Counted from the first letter of the stretch, positions 1 to 7,045 are shown. The stretch is 11,380 bases of DNA from Hyphomicrobiales bacterium (GCA_026400425.1 JAPLPC010000506.1:1-11380); one strand, 5' to 3'. Notes: generated by a model not told the origin, from the letters alone. Numbers and translations: made by a program.

Positions 1-10
1 CACCACTGCG

Positions 11-31
11 CTTCGCTTGGGGGAGGGGAAA
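11..31. repeat. Fragment of an intergenic palindromic repeat, cut by the window edge
   Basis: The 53 bases before the stop of the polyprenyl synthase gene hold no gene. They contain CTTCGCT followed by a G-rich stretch ending in AAA. The same layout, CTTCGCT followed by a G-rich stretch and then AAA, recurs at 3691-3713. This looks like the right half of the same element, with its left half outside the window. The similarity was judged by eye and the fragment is short. Confidence 0.3.
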
Positions 32-53
32 CCGCTGGCCGTTCAGTACGAGC

Positions 54-1064
54 TCAATGCGTCCGCGCCAGACAGAACGCCACCACCTGCTCCAGCGCCG
101 TCTTCATCGGGGAGGCCGGGAATAGCGCCAGTGCATCGACGGCCATGGCGCCGTAATGCTGGGCGCGGCTGATGGTGTCTTCGAGGGCGCGATGCTTGGT
201 CATCAGGCCGATGGCGTGATCGAGGTCGCCGTCGGCAATATCGCCGCGCTCCAGCGCCTTGCTCCAGAACGCACGTTCGGCGTCGTTGCCGCGGCGGAAG
301 GCCAGCACCACCGGCAGCGTGATCTTGCCCTCGCGGAAATCGTCACCGACATTCTTGCCGAGCTTGGCGGCCTTGCCGCCGTAATCGAGCACGTCGTCGA
401 TCAGCTGGAACGCGATGCCGAGATTCATGCCGACCGAACGGCACGCGGTCTGTTCGGCCTTCGGCCGATTGGCGATCACGGGGCCGACCTCGCAGGCGGC
501 GGCGAACAGCTCTGCCGTTTTGCCGCGGATGACGGCGAGATACTCGTCTTCGGTTGTGGCGGTGTTCTTGGCGGCGGCGAGCTGCATCACTTCGCCTTCG
601 GCAATTGTGGCGGCCGCGGCCGACAGGATGTCCAGCGCGCGCAGCGAGCCGACCTCGACCATCATGCGGAACGCCTGGCCGAGCAGAAAGTCGCCGACCA
701 GCACCGAGGCCTCGTTGCCCCACAGCATGCGCGCGGACAGCTTGCCGCGGCGCAGTTCGCTCTGATCGACCACGTCGTCATGCAGCAGCGTCGCGGTGTG
801 CATGAATTCGACTGCGGCGGCGAGCTTGATATGACCGTCGCCGGTATAACCGGTCAGATTGGCCATCGCCAAAGTCAGCATCGGCCGCAGCCGCTTGCCG
901 CCCGAGGAGATCAGGTGGTTCGCAACTTCCGGAATCATGGTGACGTCGGAGCCCGTGCGCGACAGAATGGTCGCATTGACGCGATCCATGTCGGCCGCGA
1001 CGAGGCTGACGAGCTGGTCGATCGACGCTGTCGCGTGACTCTCGAAAGGAACAATCACCGCCAC
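54..1064 (-). CDS. ispB: Long-chain polyprenyl diphosphate synthase (octaprenyl/decaprenyl type)
   Basis: It condenses isopentenyl diphosphate units onto an allylic diphosphate to make the isoprenoid side chain of ubiquinone, in the cytoplasm. Visible motifs, numbered from the chosen start, are GGKRLRP (55-61), the first aspartate-rich motif DDVVD (96-100), RRG after it, and the second DDVLD (223-227) followed by GDDFREGK. The residue five before the first motif is Ala, as in long-chain enzymes such as E. coli IspB. Alphaproteobacteria usually make Q10, so the product may be decaprenyl diphosphate; the sequence alone cannot decide. The length of 336 residues is normal. I chose the GTG at 1064 because GGAG lies 8 bases upstream and the protein then begins VAVIVPFE. 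An ATG at 1085 adds seven residues but has only a weak ribosome site. Divergent from the DUF2007 gene. Confidence 0.93.
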   Translation of the reverse strand: MAVIVPFESHATASIDQLVSLVAADMDRVNATILSRTGSDVTMIPEVANHLISSGGKRLRPMLTLAMANLTGYTGDGHIKLAAAVEFMHTATLLHDDVVDQSELRRGKLSARMLWGNEASVLVGDFLLGQAFRMMVEVGSLRALDILSAAAATIAEGEVMQLAAAKNTATTEDEYLAVIRGKTAELFAAACEVGPVIANRPKAEQTACRSVGMNLGIAFQLIDDVLDYGGKAAKLGKNVGDDFREGKITLPVVLAFRRGNDAERAFWSKALERGDIADGDLDHAIGLMTKHRALEDTISRAQHYGAMAVDALALFPASPMKTALEQVVAFCLARTH

Positions 1065-1089
1065 GCTATAGTCTCCGGATTGCATTGCC

Positions 1090-1122
1090 GGCGCGCATGA
1101 ACGCTAGGCGCGCATGAACGCT
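1090..1122. repeat. Tandem 16-base direct repeat upstream of ispB
   Basis: GGCGCGCATGAACGCT occurs at 1090-1105 and again, identical, at 1107-1122, separated by one A (period 17). It lies just upstream of the polyprenyl synthase start, in the 216-base divergent region up to 1280. It could be a tandem regulator site or a slippage duplication. Nothing else convincing was seen in this gap apart from a 14-base palindrome at 1269-1282. Confidence 0.7.
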
Positions 1123-1280
1123 GTGTTAGGCCGAACTGGCGCGGAAATCATGTAAATTCATGCGCTGAATGGCCGCTCATCGATACCAGCACAATAGGAA
1201 CTGCTCGGGGATGCGGCAAGGGCTAGGGAAATCGGCGCAAATCCGGATATACCGGTGGTGCAACGAGAAATGGGGCCCCA

Positions 1281-1814
1281 TTGCGCGAGATTATGCGGAC
1301 GAATGACGTGGTGCTGGTCTCGGCAGTGGGCGCGCTGCTCGATGGCGCCGACATCCATCATCTGGTTCTGGACCAGAACATGAGTGTTCTCGAAGGCTCG
1401 CTCGGCGTCATTCCGCGCCGGATTCTGGTGCATGATGACGATGTGGGGCAGGCCCGCACCGTGCTGACGGAGGCCGGGCTCGCGCACGAGTTGCGTGCCG
1501 AAGGCGAATTATCAACAGCCCGATCGCCACCACCGACGACCGGGTGCTTGGTGGTCGCCTGTTGTTGCGACAGCCGGCATCGGGCCACCGCGCCGGTCAC
1601 GATGCGATTCTGCTGGCGGCAGCCACGGCGGCGCAGCCGGGGCAGCGCGTGGTGGATGTCGGCGCCGGCGTCGGAGCTGCGGGGCTCGCGGTCGCGCAGC
1701 GCGTGGCGGGGGTGTCACTGGCTCTGGTCGAGATCGATCCGATGTTTGCCGATCTTGCCCGCCATAACGCCACGGCCAACGGCATCCCGGCGGACGTCAT
1801 CATGCTTGATCTGA
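1281..1814 (+). CDS. DUF2007 (putative signal-transducing) protein with read-through tail
   Basis: Residues 1-72 match the small DUF2007 family as I know it: an N-terminal RTNDVVLVSAVGALL, then DQNMSVLEGSLGVIPRRILV, then a helix ending near HEL. The family's biochemical role is unknown. The open frame is 177 codons, but from codon 78 onward it runs out of frame over the methyltransferase gene. There it has the Trp/Arg/Ser/Cys-rich look of a shadow frame, so the real product is probably about 77 residues. Codon 78 is TCA (1512-1514); with G in place of C it would be TGA, which would also make an ATG start for the next gene. The start is TTG at 1281, giving MREIMRTND, or ATG at 1293. A palindrome AATGGGGCCCCATT (1269-1282) overlaps the TTG. 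Confidence 0.7.
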   Translation: MREIMRTNDVVLVSAVGALLDGADIHHLVLDQNMSVLEGSLGVIPRRILVHDDDVGQARTVLTEAGLAHELRAEGELSTARSPPPTTGCLVVACCCDSRHRATAPVTMRFCWRQPRRRSRGSAWWMSAPASELRGSRSRSAWRGCHWLWSRSIRCLPILPAITPRPTASRRTSSCLI

Positions 1815-2281
1815 CGTCGCGCGCGGACGCCTTCGCAGCCGCCGGACTGCCGCCCGACAGCGCCGATATCGTGTTGACCAATCCGCCGTTCAACCACCCC
1901 ACGCGACACCGCGCCTCTCCCGACAGGGCGCGCGAAATCGCCCATGTGGCCACGCCGGACACGTTACCGCACTGGATTCACGCGGCGCGGCGCGTGCTGA
2001 AGCCACAGGGTGTGCTGACGCTGATCTGGCGCGCCGATGGAATTGCCGACGTGCTGCAAGCGCTGGATCGCGGCTTCGGCGCCATCGCACTGATGCCGGT
2101 GCATAGCGAACCGGCGGCGCCGGCGATCCGGATACTCGTGCGTGCGATCAAGGGAGGCCGAGCGCCTGTGGCAATTTACCCCGGCATAGTGCTACGGGGT
2201 GCAGATGGGGCGCCCGATCCCCATATCCAGCAGGTTCTGGCAGGGCAGACGGACATCGCGTGGGACAAACCCGGGCGATGA
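1511..2281 (+). CDS. TrmN6-like N6-adenine methyltransferase (MTS family), start codon altered
   Basis: A class I SAM-dependent methyltransferase resembling tRNA1(Val) A37 N6-methyltransferases. Numbered from the GTG at 1544, it has the SAM loop VVDVGAGVGAAG (36-47), an acidic residue at the end of strand 2 (LVEID, 61-65), and NPPF (113-116), the catalytic motif of amino-group methyltransferases. The C-terminal half carries RVLKPQGVLTLIW and ends with a variable tail. The only standard start in this frame is GTG 1544, which has no ribosome site and drops the leading residues NSPIATTDDR. At 1511 there is ATC with AAGG six bases upstream, exactly where an ATGA overlap with the DUF2007 stop would be expected. 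I therefore put the gene start at 1511. ATC is a poor initiator, so expression may be low or the base may be an error. The tRNA target is inferred from the family. Confidence 0.8.
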   Translation: MNSPIATTDDRVLGGRLLLRQPASGHRAGHDAILLAAATAAQPGQRVVDVGAGVGAAGLAVAQRVAGVSLALVEIDPMFADLARHNATANGIPADVIMLDLTSRADAFAAAGLPPDSADIVLTNPPFNHPTRHRASPDRAREIAHVATPDTLPHWIHAARRVLKPQGVLTLIWRADGIADVLQALDRGFGAIALMPVHSEPAAPAIRILVRAIKGGRAPVAIYPGIVLRGADGAPDPHIQQVLAGQTDIAWDKPGR

Positions 2282-2300
2282 CCGATCGCGTCAGGGTGTT

Positions 2301-2399
2301 TTACTGAGGCGCGGTCTCTGATTGCTTGCTCGGCGCGGACGTCATGTGGATGGCCGTCAGCAACGTGCCAATGATCAGAAGCAGCAGATAGATCTTCAT
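2301..2399 (-). CDS. Small 32-residue single-pass membrane peptide
   Basis: Reading leftward from an ATG at 2399 gives 32 codons and TAA. The peptide starts MKIYLLLLIIGTLLTAIH, one hydrophobic helix of about 15 residues after a Lys, followed by a polar tail ending ETAPQ. A GGGGG run lies about five bases upstream of the ATG as a ribosome site. The gene converges on the methyltransferase gene and diverges from the S49 peptidase gene. The length, helix and ribosome site fit a real small membrane protein, but I do not recognise the family and conservation could not be tested. Confidence 0.55.
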   Translation of the reverse strand: MKIYLLLLIIGTLLTAIHMTSAPSKQSETAPQ

Positions 2400-2462
2400 G
2401 TTTACCCCCGACGCGCGTCTGACAATCGTGGTTTGCAAACGCTGAAAGTCTCTGTCGGTTCA

Positions 2463-2493
2463 TTGACAGGCGCGTGATAAAACTTGGTTAAGA
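2463..2493 (+). promoter_or_regulatory. Candidate promoter of the S49 peptidase gene
   Basis: A perfect TTGACA lies at 2463-2468, about 40 bases before the start. The best downstream hexamers are GTTAAG (2487-2492, spacing 18) or TTAAGA (2488-2493, spacing 19), both weak matches to TATAAT. A 10-base palindrome GTTTGCAAAC sits upstream at 2431-2440. Confidence 0.35.
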
Positions 2494-2508
2494 TCGAGGT
2501 AACTCTGA

Positions 2509-3390
2509 ATGAGCGAATCCACTTGGAAAGCGGCACTCTTGGGCCTGTTGCCTGCACGTTTCCGCCGCCCCACATCCGTGGTCCCGGTGGTGCGTCTGTC
2601 CGGCACCATCGGCGCGGTGACGCCGTTGCGGCCCGGCATGTCGCTCGCCAGCGTGGGCAAATTGCTCGACAAGGCGTTTGCGACAAAGGGTGCCAAAGCG
2701 GTGGCGCTGGTGATCAATTCGCCCGGCGGCTCGCCGGTGCAATCACGGCAAATTTATCTCCGCATCCGCCAGCTCGCCGCGGAAAAGAAACTCCCGGTCT
2801 TCGTGTTCGTCGAGGATGTCGCGGCGTCCGGCGGCTACATGATCGCATGCGCGGGCGATGAGATTTTCGTCGATCCGTCGTCGATCGTCGGCTCCATCGG
2901 CGTGGTCGGCGGCACCTTCGGTTTTCAGGAATTGATCCGCAAAATCGGCGTCGAGCGCCGGCTGTATACGGCGGGCGAGCACAAGGCGACGCTCGATCCG
3001 TTCCTGCCGGAGAACCCCGACGACGTCGCGCGCCTGAAAGCGCTCCAGCGCGAGATCCACGCGATCTTCATCGGGCTGGTGAAAGAGAGCCGCGGTGCGC
3101 GTCTGAAAGGTCCGGACGACGAGCTGTTCACCGGCGCCTATTGGGCCGGCGAAAAGTCGGTGGCGTTCGGCCTGGTCGATGCCATCGGCGATCTCCGCTC
3201 GGTGCTGCGTGCCCGCTATGGCAAAGAGGTCAAGATGCCGGTCATCGCGGCGCCGACCGGGATGTTGTCGAGCCTGCTCGGCCGCAAATCCGGCGGTGCG
3301 CAACTCGAACTCGGCGGGCTTGCCGAATTGCCCGACCAGATCGTGACGACGCTGGAGACCCGGGCGCTGTGGTCGCGCTACGGGTTTTGA
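2509..3390 (+). CDS. S49 family serine peptidase (SohB/SppA type)
   Basis: A protease of the ClpP/crotonase fold, related to signal peptide peptidase SppA and SohB, which degrade signal peptides and membrane protein remnants. Visible motifs are NSPGGSP (70-76), the nucleophile in AASGGYMIA (Ser107), and the general base in YTAGEHKATLDPF (Lys159). The Ser-Lys distance of 52 residues equals that of the Bacillus subtilis SppA dyad (Ser147/Lys199). At 293 residues it has the single-domain length. No clear N-terminal transmembrane anchor is visible: residues 8-14 are hydrophobic but short and followed by basic residues, so it may bind the membrane peripherally or be cytosolic. GAGG lies nine bases before the ATG. 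A 68-residue gene follows 48 bases later, probably in the same transcript. Confidence 0.9.
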   Translation: MSESTWKAALLGLLPARFRRPTSVVPVVRLSGTIGAVTPLRPGMSLASVGKLLDKAFATKGAKAVALVINSPGGSPVQSRQIYLRIRQLAAEKKLPVFVFVEDVAASGGYMIACAGDEIFVDPSSIVGSIGVVGGTFGFQELIRKIGVERRLYTAGEHKATLDPFLPENPDDVARLKALQREIHAIFIGLVKESRGARLKGPDDELFTGAYWAGEKSVAFGLVDAIGDLRSVLRARYGKEVKMPVIAAPTGMLSSLLGRKSGGAQLELGGLAELPDQIVTTLETRALWSRYGF

Positions 3391-3438
3391 TTGCGAATTG
3401 GATCGGCCTGAGCGAGATTGTGGAAAGAGGGGCTCACC

Positions 3439-3645
3439 ATGAGCAAGGACAGTAAGATGCCGCCGCTGGTCGCTGTTGCAGGTGCGCTTGGAAGCGCTGC
3501 CGTGGTTCGTTGGGCCTATCGCACGGTCAAGCGCGTCAATCAGGAACTTGATGCCGCCCGTCAGGCGCGGATGGCCGAGACCACCACGCCCGAAGCCAAG
3601 ACCCTGCGCCGCGATCCCGCCACCGGTGCCTATCGGCCGGGCTGA
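3439..3645 (+). CDS. Conserved-looking small protein, 68 residues, function unknown
   Basis: The ATG at 3439 has GAGG eight bases upstream, so I chose it over an upstream in-frame TTG/GTG extension. Residues 8-28 form a short hydrophobic, Ala/Gly-rich segment that could insert in or lie on a membrane. A charged helix (KRVNQELDAARQARMAE) follows, and the protein ends LRRDPATGAYRPG, a tail that looks like a conserved motif. It lies 48 bases after the S49 peptidase gene on the same strand, suggesting co-transcription. I do not recognise a characterised family. Confidence 0.8.
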   Translation: MSKDSKMPPLVAVAGALGSAAVVRWAYRTVKRVNQELDAARQARMAETTTPEAKTLRRDPATGAYRPG

Positions 3646-3666
3646 GGCTCGCGTCTTACTTCTGCG

Positions 3667-3709
3667 CCCCTCCCCCCGCGCGACGCGAAGCTTCGCTAGA
3701 GGGGAGAGG
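3667..3709. repeat. Intergenic palindromic element with C-rich and G-rich flanks
   Basis: A C-rich arm (3667-3677) and a G-rich arm (3701-3709) flank a core with the perfect 12-base palindrome GCGAAGCTTCGC (3685-3696). The arms are nearly complementary, so the unit can fold as a hairpin. A similar half-unit lies at 11-31. It belongs to the roughly 300-base gene-free stretch before glyQ. Confidence 0.5.
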
Positions 3710-3713
3710 TAAA

Positions 3714-3763
3714 AAGAAAACGCCGGCCGAGGACGGGCATGTCCTGCGAGCCGGCGGCTTCTT
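3714..3763 (+). terminator. Hairpin terminator after the S49 operon, probably bidirectional
   Basis: CGCCGGC (3721-3727) pairs with GCCGGCG (3750-3756). Inside this, AGGAC (3730-3734) pairs with GTCCT (3741-3745), leaving a six-base loop. Outside, AAGAA (3714-3718) can pair with TTCTT (3759-3763). On the plus strand the T tract is short and interrupted. On the minus strand the hairpin is followed by TTTTCTTTTT, a better intrinsic terminator. Confidence 0.55.
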
Positions 3764-3833
3764 GGGGTCTTCTTGGGGTTCGCGGCATCAACGCCCCGAC
3801 GCCGGCTTTCGTTCCACCCTGCGGCGGATCGCC

Positions 3834-3862
3834 TTGATTCCATGGGCCTGCGTGGATACGGT
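3834..3862 (+). promoter_or_regulatory. Weak candidate promoter for glyQS
   Basis: TTGATT (3834-3839) is separated by 17 bases from TACGGT (3857-3862), about 80 bases before the glyQ start. The -10 match is poor, so this is only a candidate. I saw no T-box-like or other recognisable RNA switch in the 3764-3941 leader. Confidence 0.25.
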
Positions 3863-3941
3863 CCGCGCGCTTCGATCCGCCCGGACCCTGGGCGATTTGG
3901 ATGGCGAATTCCGCACAATCGGCCCGGATACACCCAGAGAC

Positions 3942-4877
3942 ATGATGGATTCCCTGCCTCCGCATATGCGCCCGGAACGCTCGTTCCAGGGCTTCATTCT
4001 CGCTCTGCAGCGGTTTTGGGCCGAGCAGGGCTGCGTGATCCTGCAGCCCTATGACATGGAAATGGGCGCCGGCACCTTCCATCCCGCCACCACCTTGCGC
4101 GCGCTCGGGCCGAAGCCCTGGAAGGCCGCCTATGTGCAGCCGTCGCGCCGGCCGAAGGATGGCCGCTACGGCGAGAACCCGAACCGGCTGCAGCATTACT
4201 ACCAGTTCCAGGTCATCATGAAGCCGTCGCCGGCCAATCTGCAGGACCTCTATCTGCAGTCGCTGAAAGCGATCGGCATCGACACCGCGCTGCATGACGT
4301 CCGTTTCGTCGAGGACGACTGGGAGAGCCCGACATTGGGCGCCTGGGGGCTCGGCTGGGAGTGCTGGTGCGACGGCATGGAAGTGTCGCAGTTCACTTAT
4401 TTCCAGCAGGTCGCCGGCGTCGAATGCGCGCCGGTGGCGGGCGAACTGACCTACGGCCTCGAGCGCCTGGCGATGTATGTGCAGGGCGTCGACAATGTCT
4501 ACGACCTCAATTTCAACGGCCGCGACGGCGCCGACAAGGTCACCTATGGCGACGTCTTCAAACAGGCCGAGCAGGAATATTCGCGGCACAATTTCGAGCA
4601 CGCCGATACCGCGATGCTGTTCGACCAGTTCAGGATGGCCGAGGGCGCCTGCAAGTCCTATCTCGCCGCCGGCTGGAGCAGCGACAAGCGCGACAAGCAC
4701 CTGATGGCGCTGCCGGCCTATGACCAGTGCATCAAGGCCAGCCATGTCTTCAATCTGCTCGATGCCCGCGGCGTGATCTCCGTCACCGAACGCCAGAGCT
4801 ACATCATGCGCGTCCGCGACCTCGCCAAGGCCTGCGGCGAAGCGTGGATGCGTACCGAAGCCGGAAGTGCCGCCTGA
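3942..4877 (+). CDS. glyQ: Glycyl-tRNA synthetase alpha subunit
   Basis: The class II catalytic subunit of the bacterial alpha2beta2 glycyl-tRNA synthetase, which activates glycine with ATP and transfers it to tRNA-Gly. Strong signatures are AYVQPSRRP (63-71), DGRYGENPNR (73-82), RFVEDDWESPTLGAWGLGWE (121-140) and the class II motif 3 region YGLERLAMY (171-179). Near the C-terminus are HVFNLLDARGVISVTERQ and an arginine-rich helix. At 311 residues it is close to the E. coli protein (303). The frame stays open upstream to 3762, but that extension is unlike the family. The start is ATG 3942, or the adjacent ATG 3945; both have only a weak AGAGA upstream. The stop overlaps the glyS start (TGATG), indicating translational coupling that would balance the subunits. 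Confidence 0.96.
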   Translation: MMDSLPPHMRPERSFQGFILALQRFWAEQGCVILQPYDMEMGAGTFHPATTLRALGPKPWKAAYVQPSRRPKDGRYGENPNRLQHYYQFQVIMKPSPANLQDLYLQSLKAIGIDTALHDVRFVEDDWESPTLGAWGLGWECWCDGMEVSQFTYFQQVAGVECAPVAGELTYGLERLAMYVQGVDNVYDLNFNGRDGADKVTYGDVFKQAEQEYSRHNFEHADTAMLFDQFRMAEGACKSYLAAGWSSDKRDKHLMALPAYDQCIKASHVFNLLDARGVISVTERQSYIMRVRDLAKACGEAWMRTEAGSAA

Positions 4878-7045
4878 TGCCCGATTTGCTGCTCGAACTG
4901 TTCTCCGAAGAAATCCCGGCCCGCATGCAGGCCAAGGCGGCCGAAGACCTGCGCCGCATGGTGACCGACAAACTCGTCGATGCCGGCCTCGTCTATGAAG
5001 GCGCGAAAGCCTTCGCGACGCCGCGCCGTCTCGCGCTCACGGTGCACGGCATTCCCGCCCGTCAGCCCGATCTCAAGCAGGAGCGCAAGGGCCCGCGCGT
5101 CGGCGGCGCCGAAGCCGCGATTGCGGGCTTTCTGAAAGCCACCGGCCTCAACTCGCTGGATGAAGCGAAAATCCAGCGCGACCCCAAGGGCGATTTCTAC
5201 ATCGCGCTCACCGAGAAGCCCGGCAAGCCGGCGGTGGATGTGCTGGCGGAAATCCTGCCGATGATCATCCGCACCTTCCCGTGGCCGAAGCAGATGCGCT
5301 GGGGCGAGGCGTCCATCAAGTCAAGCGCGCTGACCTGGGTGCGTCCGCTGCATTCCATCGTCGCCACCTTCGGCATCGAGACCGAGGAGCCTGAGGTCAT
5401 TCAATTCGATCTGCCTGGCGTCAGTGTCGGCCAGACCACGCGCGGCCATCGCTTCCTCGCGCCCGATGCATTCGAAGTGCGCCGGTTCGACGACTACGTC
5501 GCCAAGCTGCAGCATGCCAAGGTGGTGCTCGATCCCGAGCGCCGCAAGGAGATCATTCTGGCCGATGCGCGAACCCTGGTTCAGGCACAGAATTTTGAGC
5601 TGGTCGAAGATCCCGCTTTGCTGGATGAAGTCGCCGGTCTGGTCGAATGGCCGGTGGTGTTGCTCGGCTCGTTCGACGCGGAATTTTTGTCGATCCCGGA
5701 CGAAGTGATCCGCGCCACCATCCGCGCCAATCAGAAATGCTTCGTGGTGCGCGATCCCGCCACCGGCAAGCTGACCAACAAATTCGTCATCACGGCGAAT
5801 ATCGAAGCCAGCGACGGCGGCACCGCCATCATCGTCGGCAACGAACGCGTCATCCGCGCGCGCCTGTCGGATGCGAAGTTCTTCTACGAGACGGACCTCA
5901 AGACGAAGCTCGAAGACCGGCTGCCGAAATTCGAGAACATCGTGTTTCACGAGAAGCTCGGCACGCAGGCTGAGCGAATTGCTCGCATCGAGAGTCTTGC
6001 AGCAGTTATTGCGACCTCAGTCGGTGCAGATCCTGCGAAGACGGCGCGCGCAGCGAAGCTGGCGAAGGCGGATTTGCTGACGGAAGTGGTCGGCGAATTC
6101 CCCGAGCTGCAAGGCCTGATGGGCAAGTACTACGCACTGGCGCAGGGCGAGGATGCTTCGGTCGCCGAGGCGAGCGAAGATCACTGGAAGCCGCAAGGGC
6201 CGGGCGATGTGGTGCCGCGTGATCCGGTGAGTATCGCAGTCGCGTTGGCGGACAAGCTCGATACGCTGGTTGGCTTCTGGGCGATCGACGAGAAGCCGAC
6301 GGGATCGAAGGACCCGTTCGCACTACGCCGGGCGGCGTTAGGCGTAATCCGAATGATCGTCGCCAACAGTATTCGTATTAAGCTTGCGAACGTTCTTGGA
6401 GATGGCTTGACAGGCTATACCTCGCAAGGAAACGAAATCGTACGCAAAGGTATCGAAAGTTGGGCCAAGCCCTCGACCACCGTGCGTGGTGCAGTAGAAT
6501 CTGCATATGATGCTTGGACTGCGGGTGGAGTGAGAAACTTCATTTCCGATCGCCTGAAAGTCCAGCTCCGCGATCAGGGCGCGCGGCATGATCTCGTCGA
6601 TGCCGTGTTCGCGCTCGGTGGGCAGGACGATCTGTTGATGGTGGTTCGCCGCGTCGAGGCGCTTGGCAAATTTCTCGACAGCGACGACGGCAAGAACCTG
6701 CTGGCCGGCACCAAGCGTGCCAGCAATATCCTCGCCATCGAGGAGAAGAAGGACAAGCGCACCTTCGACGGCGCGCCGGATGCATCGCTGTTCGCGCTCG
6801 ACGAGGAAAAGGCGCTGGCCCAATCCATTGCGTCGGTCGGGCCGGAGGCGTCGGCTGCGGTGGCGAAGGAAGACTTCGCCGGCGCCATGGCGGCGATGGC
6901 CAAATTGCGCCCGGCGGTCGATGCGTTCTTCGACAAGGTGAAGGTCAATGACGACGACGCAGCCGTGCGCGAAAACCGTCTCAAGCTGCTGAACGAAATC
7001 CGTGCGGCGACCCGCGCGGTGGCGGATTTCTCGAAGATCCAGTAG
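4877..7045 (+). CDS. glyS: Glycyl-tRNA synthetase beta subunit
   Basis: The tRNA-binding subunit that partners GlyQ. It opens with the family hallmark LLLELFSEEIPARM (4-17), then ATPRRLAL (47-54) and KGPRVGGAEAA. The middle contains the HEKLGTQAER block (358-367), MGKYYALAQGE (415-425) and KDPFALRRAALGVIR (478-492). A helical C-terminal anticodon-binding region carries KRASNILA. The length of 722 residues is slightly above E. coli GlyS (689). The ATG at 4877 overlaps the glyQ stop by one base; a longer in-frame extension from 4727 lies wholly over glyQ and is spurious. Codons 495-555 (about 6361-6540) are noticeably AT-richer than the rest: 91 of 180 bases are G or C, against 40 of 60 at 6601-6660. 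That patch coincides with the variable linker before the anticodon-binding region. Confidence 0.96.
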   Translation: MPDLLLELFSEEIPARMQAKAAEDLRRMVTDKLVDAGLVYEGAKAFATPRRLALTVHGIPARQPDLKQERKGPRVGGAEAAIAGFLKATGLNSLDEAKIQRDPKGDFYIALTEKPGKPAVDVLAEILPMIIRTFPWPKQMRWGEASIKSSALTWVRPLHSIVATFGIETEEPEVIQFDLPGVSVGQTTRGHRFLAPDAFEVRRFDDYVAKLQHAKVVLDPERRKEIILADARTLVQAQNFELVEDPALLDEVAGLVEWPVVLLGSFDAEFLSIPDEVIRATIRANQKCFVVRDPATGKLTNKFVITANIEASDGGTAIIVGNERVIRARLSDAKFFYETDLKTKLEDRLPKFENIVFHEKLGTQAERIARIESLAAVIATSVGADPAKTARAAKLAKADLLTEVVGEFPELQGLMGKYYALAQGEDASVAEASEDHWKPQGPGDVVPRDPVSIAVALADKLDTLVGFWAIDEKPTGSKDPFALRRAALGVIRMIVANSIRIKLANVLGDGLTGYTSQGNEIVRKGIESWAKPSTTVRGAVESAYDAWTAGGVRNFISDRLKVQLRDQGARHDLVDAVFALGGQDDLLMVVRRVEALGKFLDSDDGKNLLAGTKRASNILAIEEKKDKRTFDGAPDASLFALDEEKALAQSIASVGPEASAAVAKEDFAGAMAAMAKLRPAVDAFFDKVKVNDDDAAVRENRLKLLNEIRAATRAVADFSKIQ

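Noticed and set aside
156..1100. 314-codon plus-strand open frame opposite the polyprenyl synthase gene
   Set aside because: It is the antisense shadow of a clearly recognisable gene in GC-rich DNA, with no family-like features.
1439..1544. Programmed -1 frameshift fusing the DUF2007 protein to the methyltransferase
   Set aside because: No slippery heptamer is visible near 1500; a substitution at 1513 in an ATGA overlap explains the frames more simply.
2431..2440. Palindrome GTTTGCAAAC upstream of the S49 peptidase gene as an operator
   Set aside because: Ten bases of perfect symmetry are too short to support an operator without other copies or conservation; noted only within the promoter entry.
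2743..3933. 396-codon minus-strand frame over the S49 peptidase gene and the following gap
   Set aside because: Antisense shadow rich in Arg/Gly/Pro; it crosses a repeat and terminator and has no ribosome site or known motif.
3762..3941. In-frame N-terminal extension of GlyQ
   Set aside because: The added 60 residues are unlike GlyQ, begin at TTG within the terminator hairpin, and the family starts close to MDSLPPHMRPERSF.
3696..4745. 349-codon minus-strand frame over glyQ
   Set aside because: Antisense of strongly conserved glyQ coding sequence; composition is typical of a shadow frame.
4727..4876. In-frame N-terminal extension of GlyS
   Set aside because: It lies entirely within the glyQ coding region; the TGATG overlap start matches the GlyS family N-terminus.
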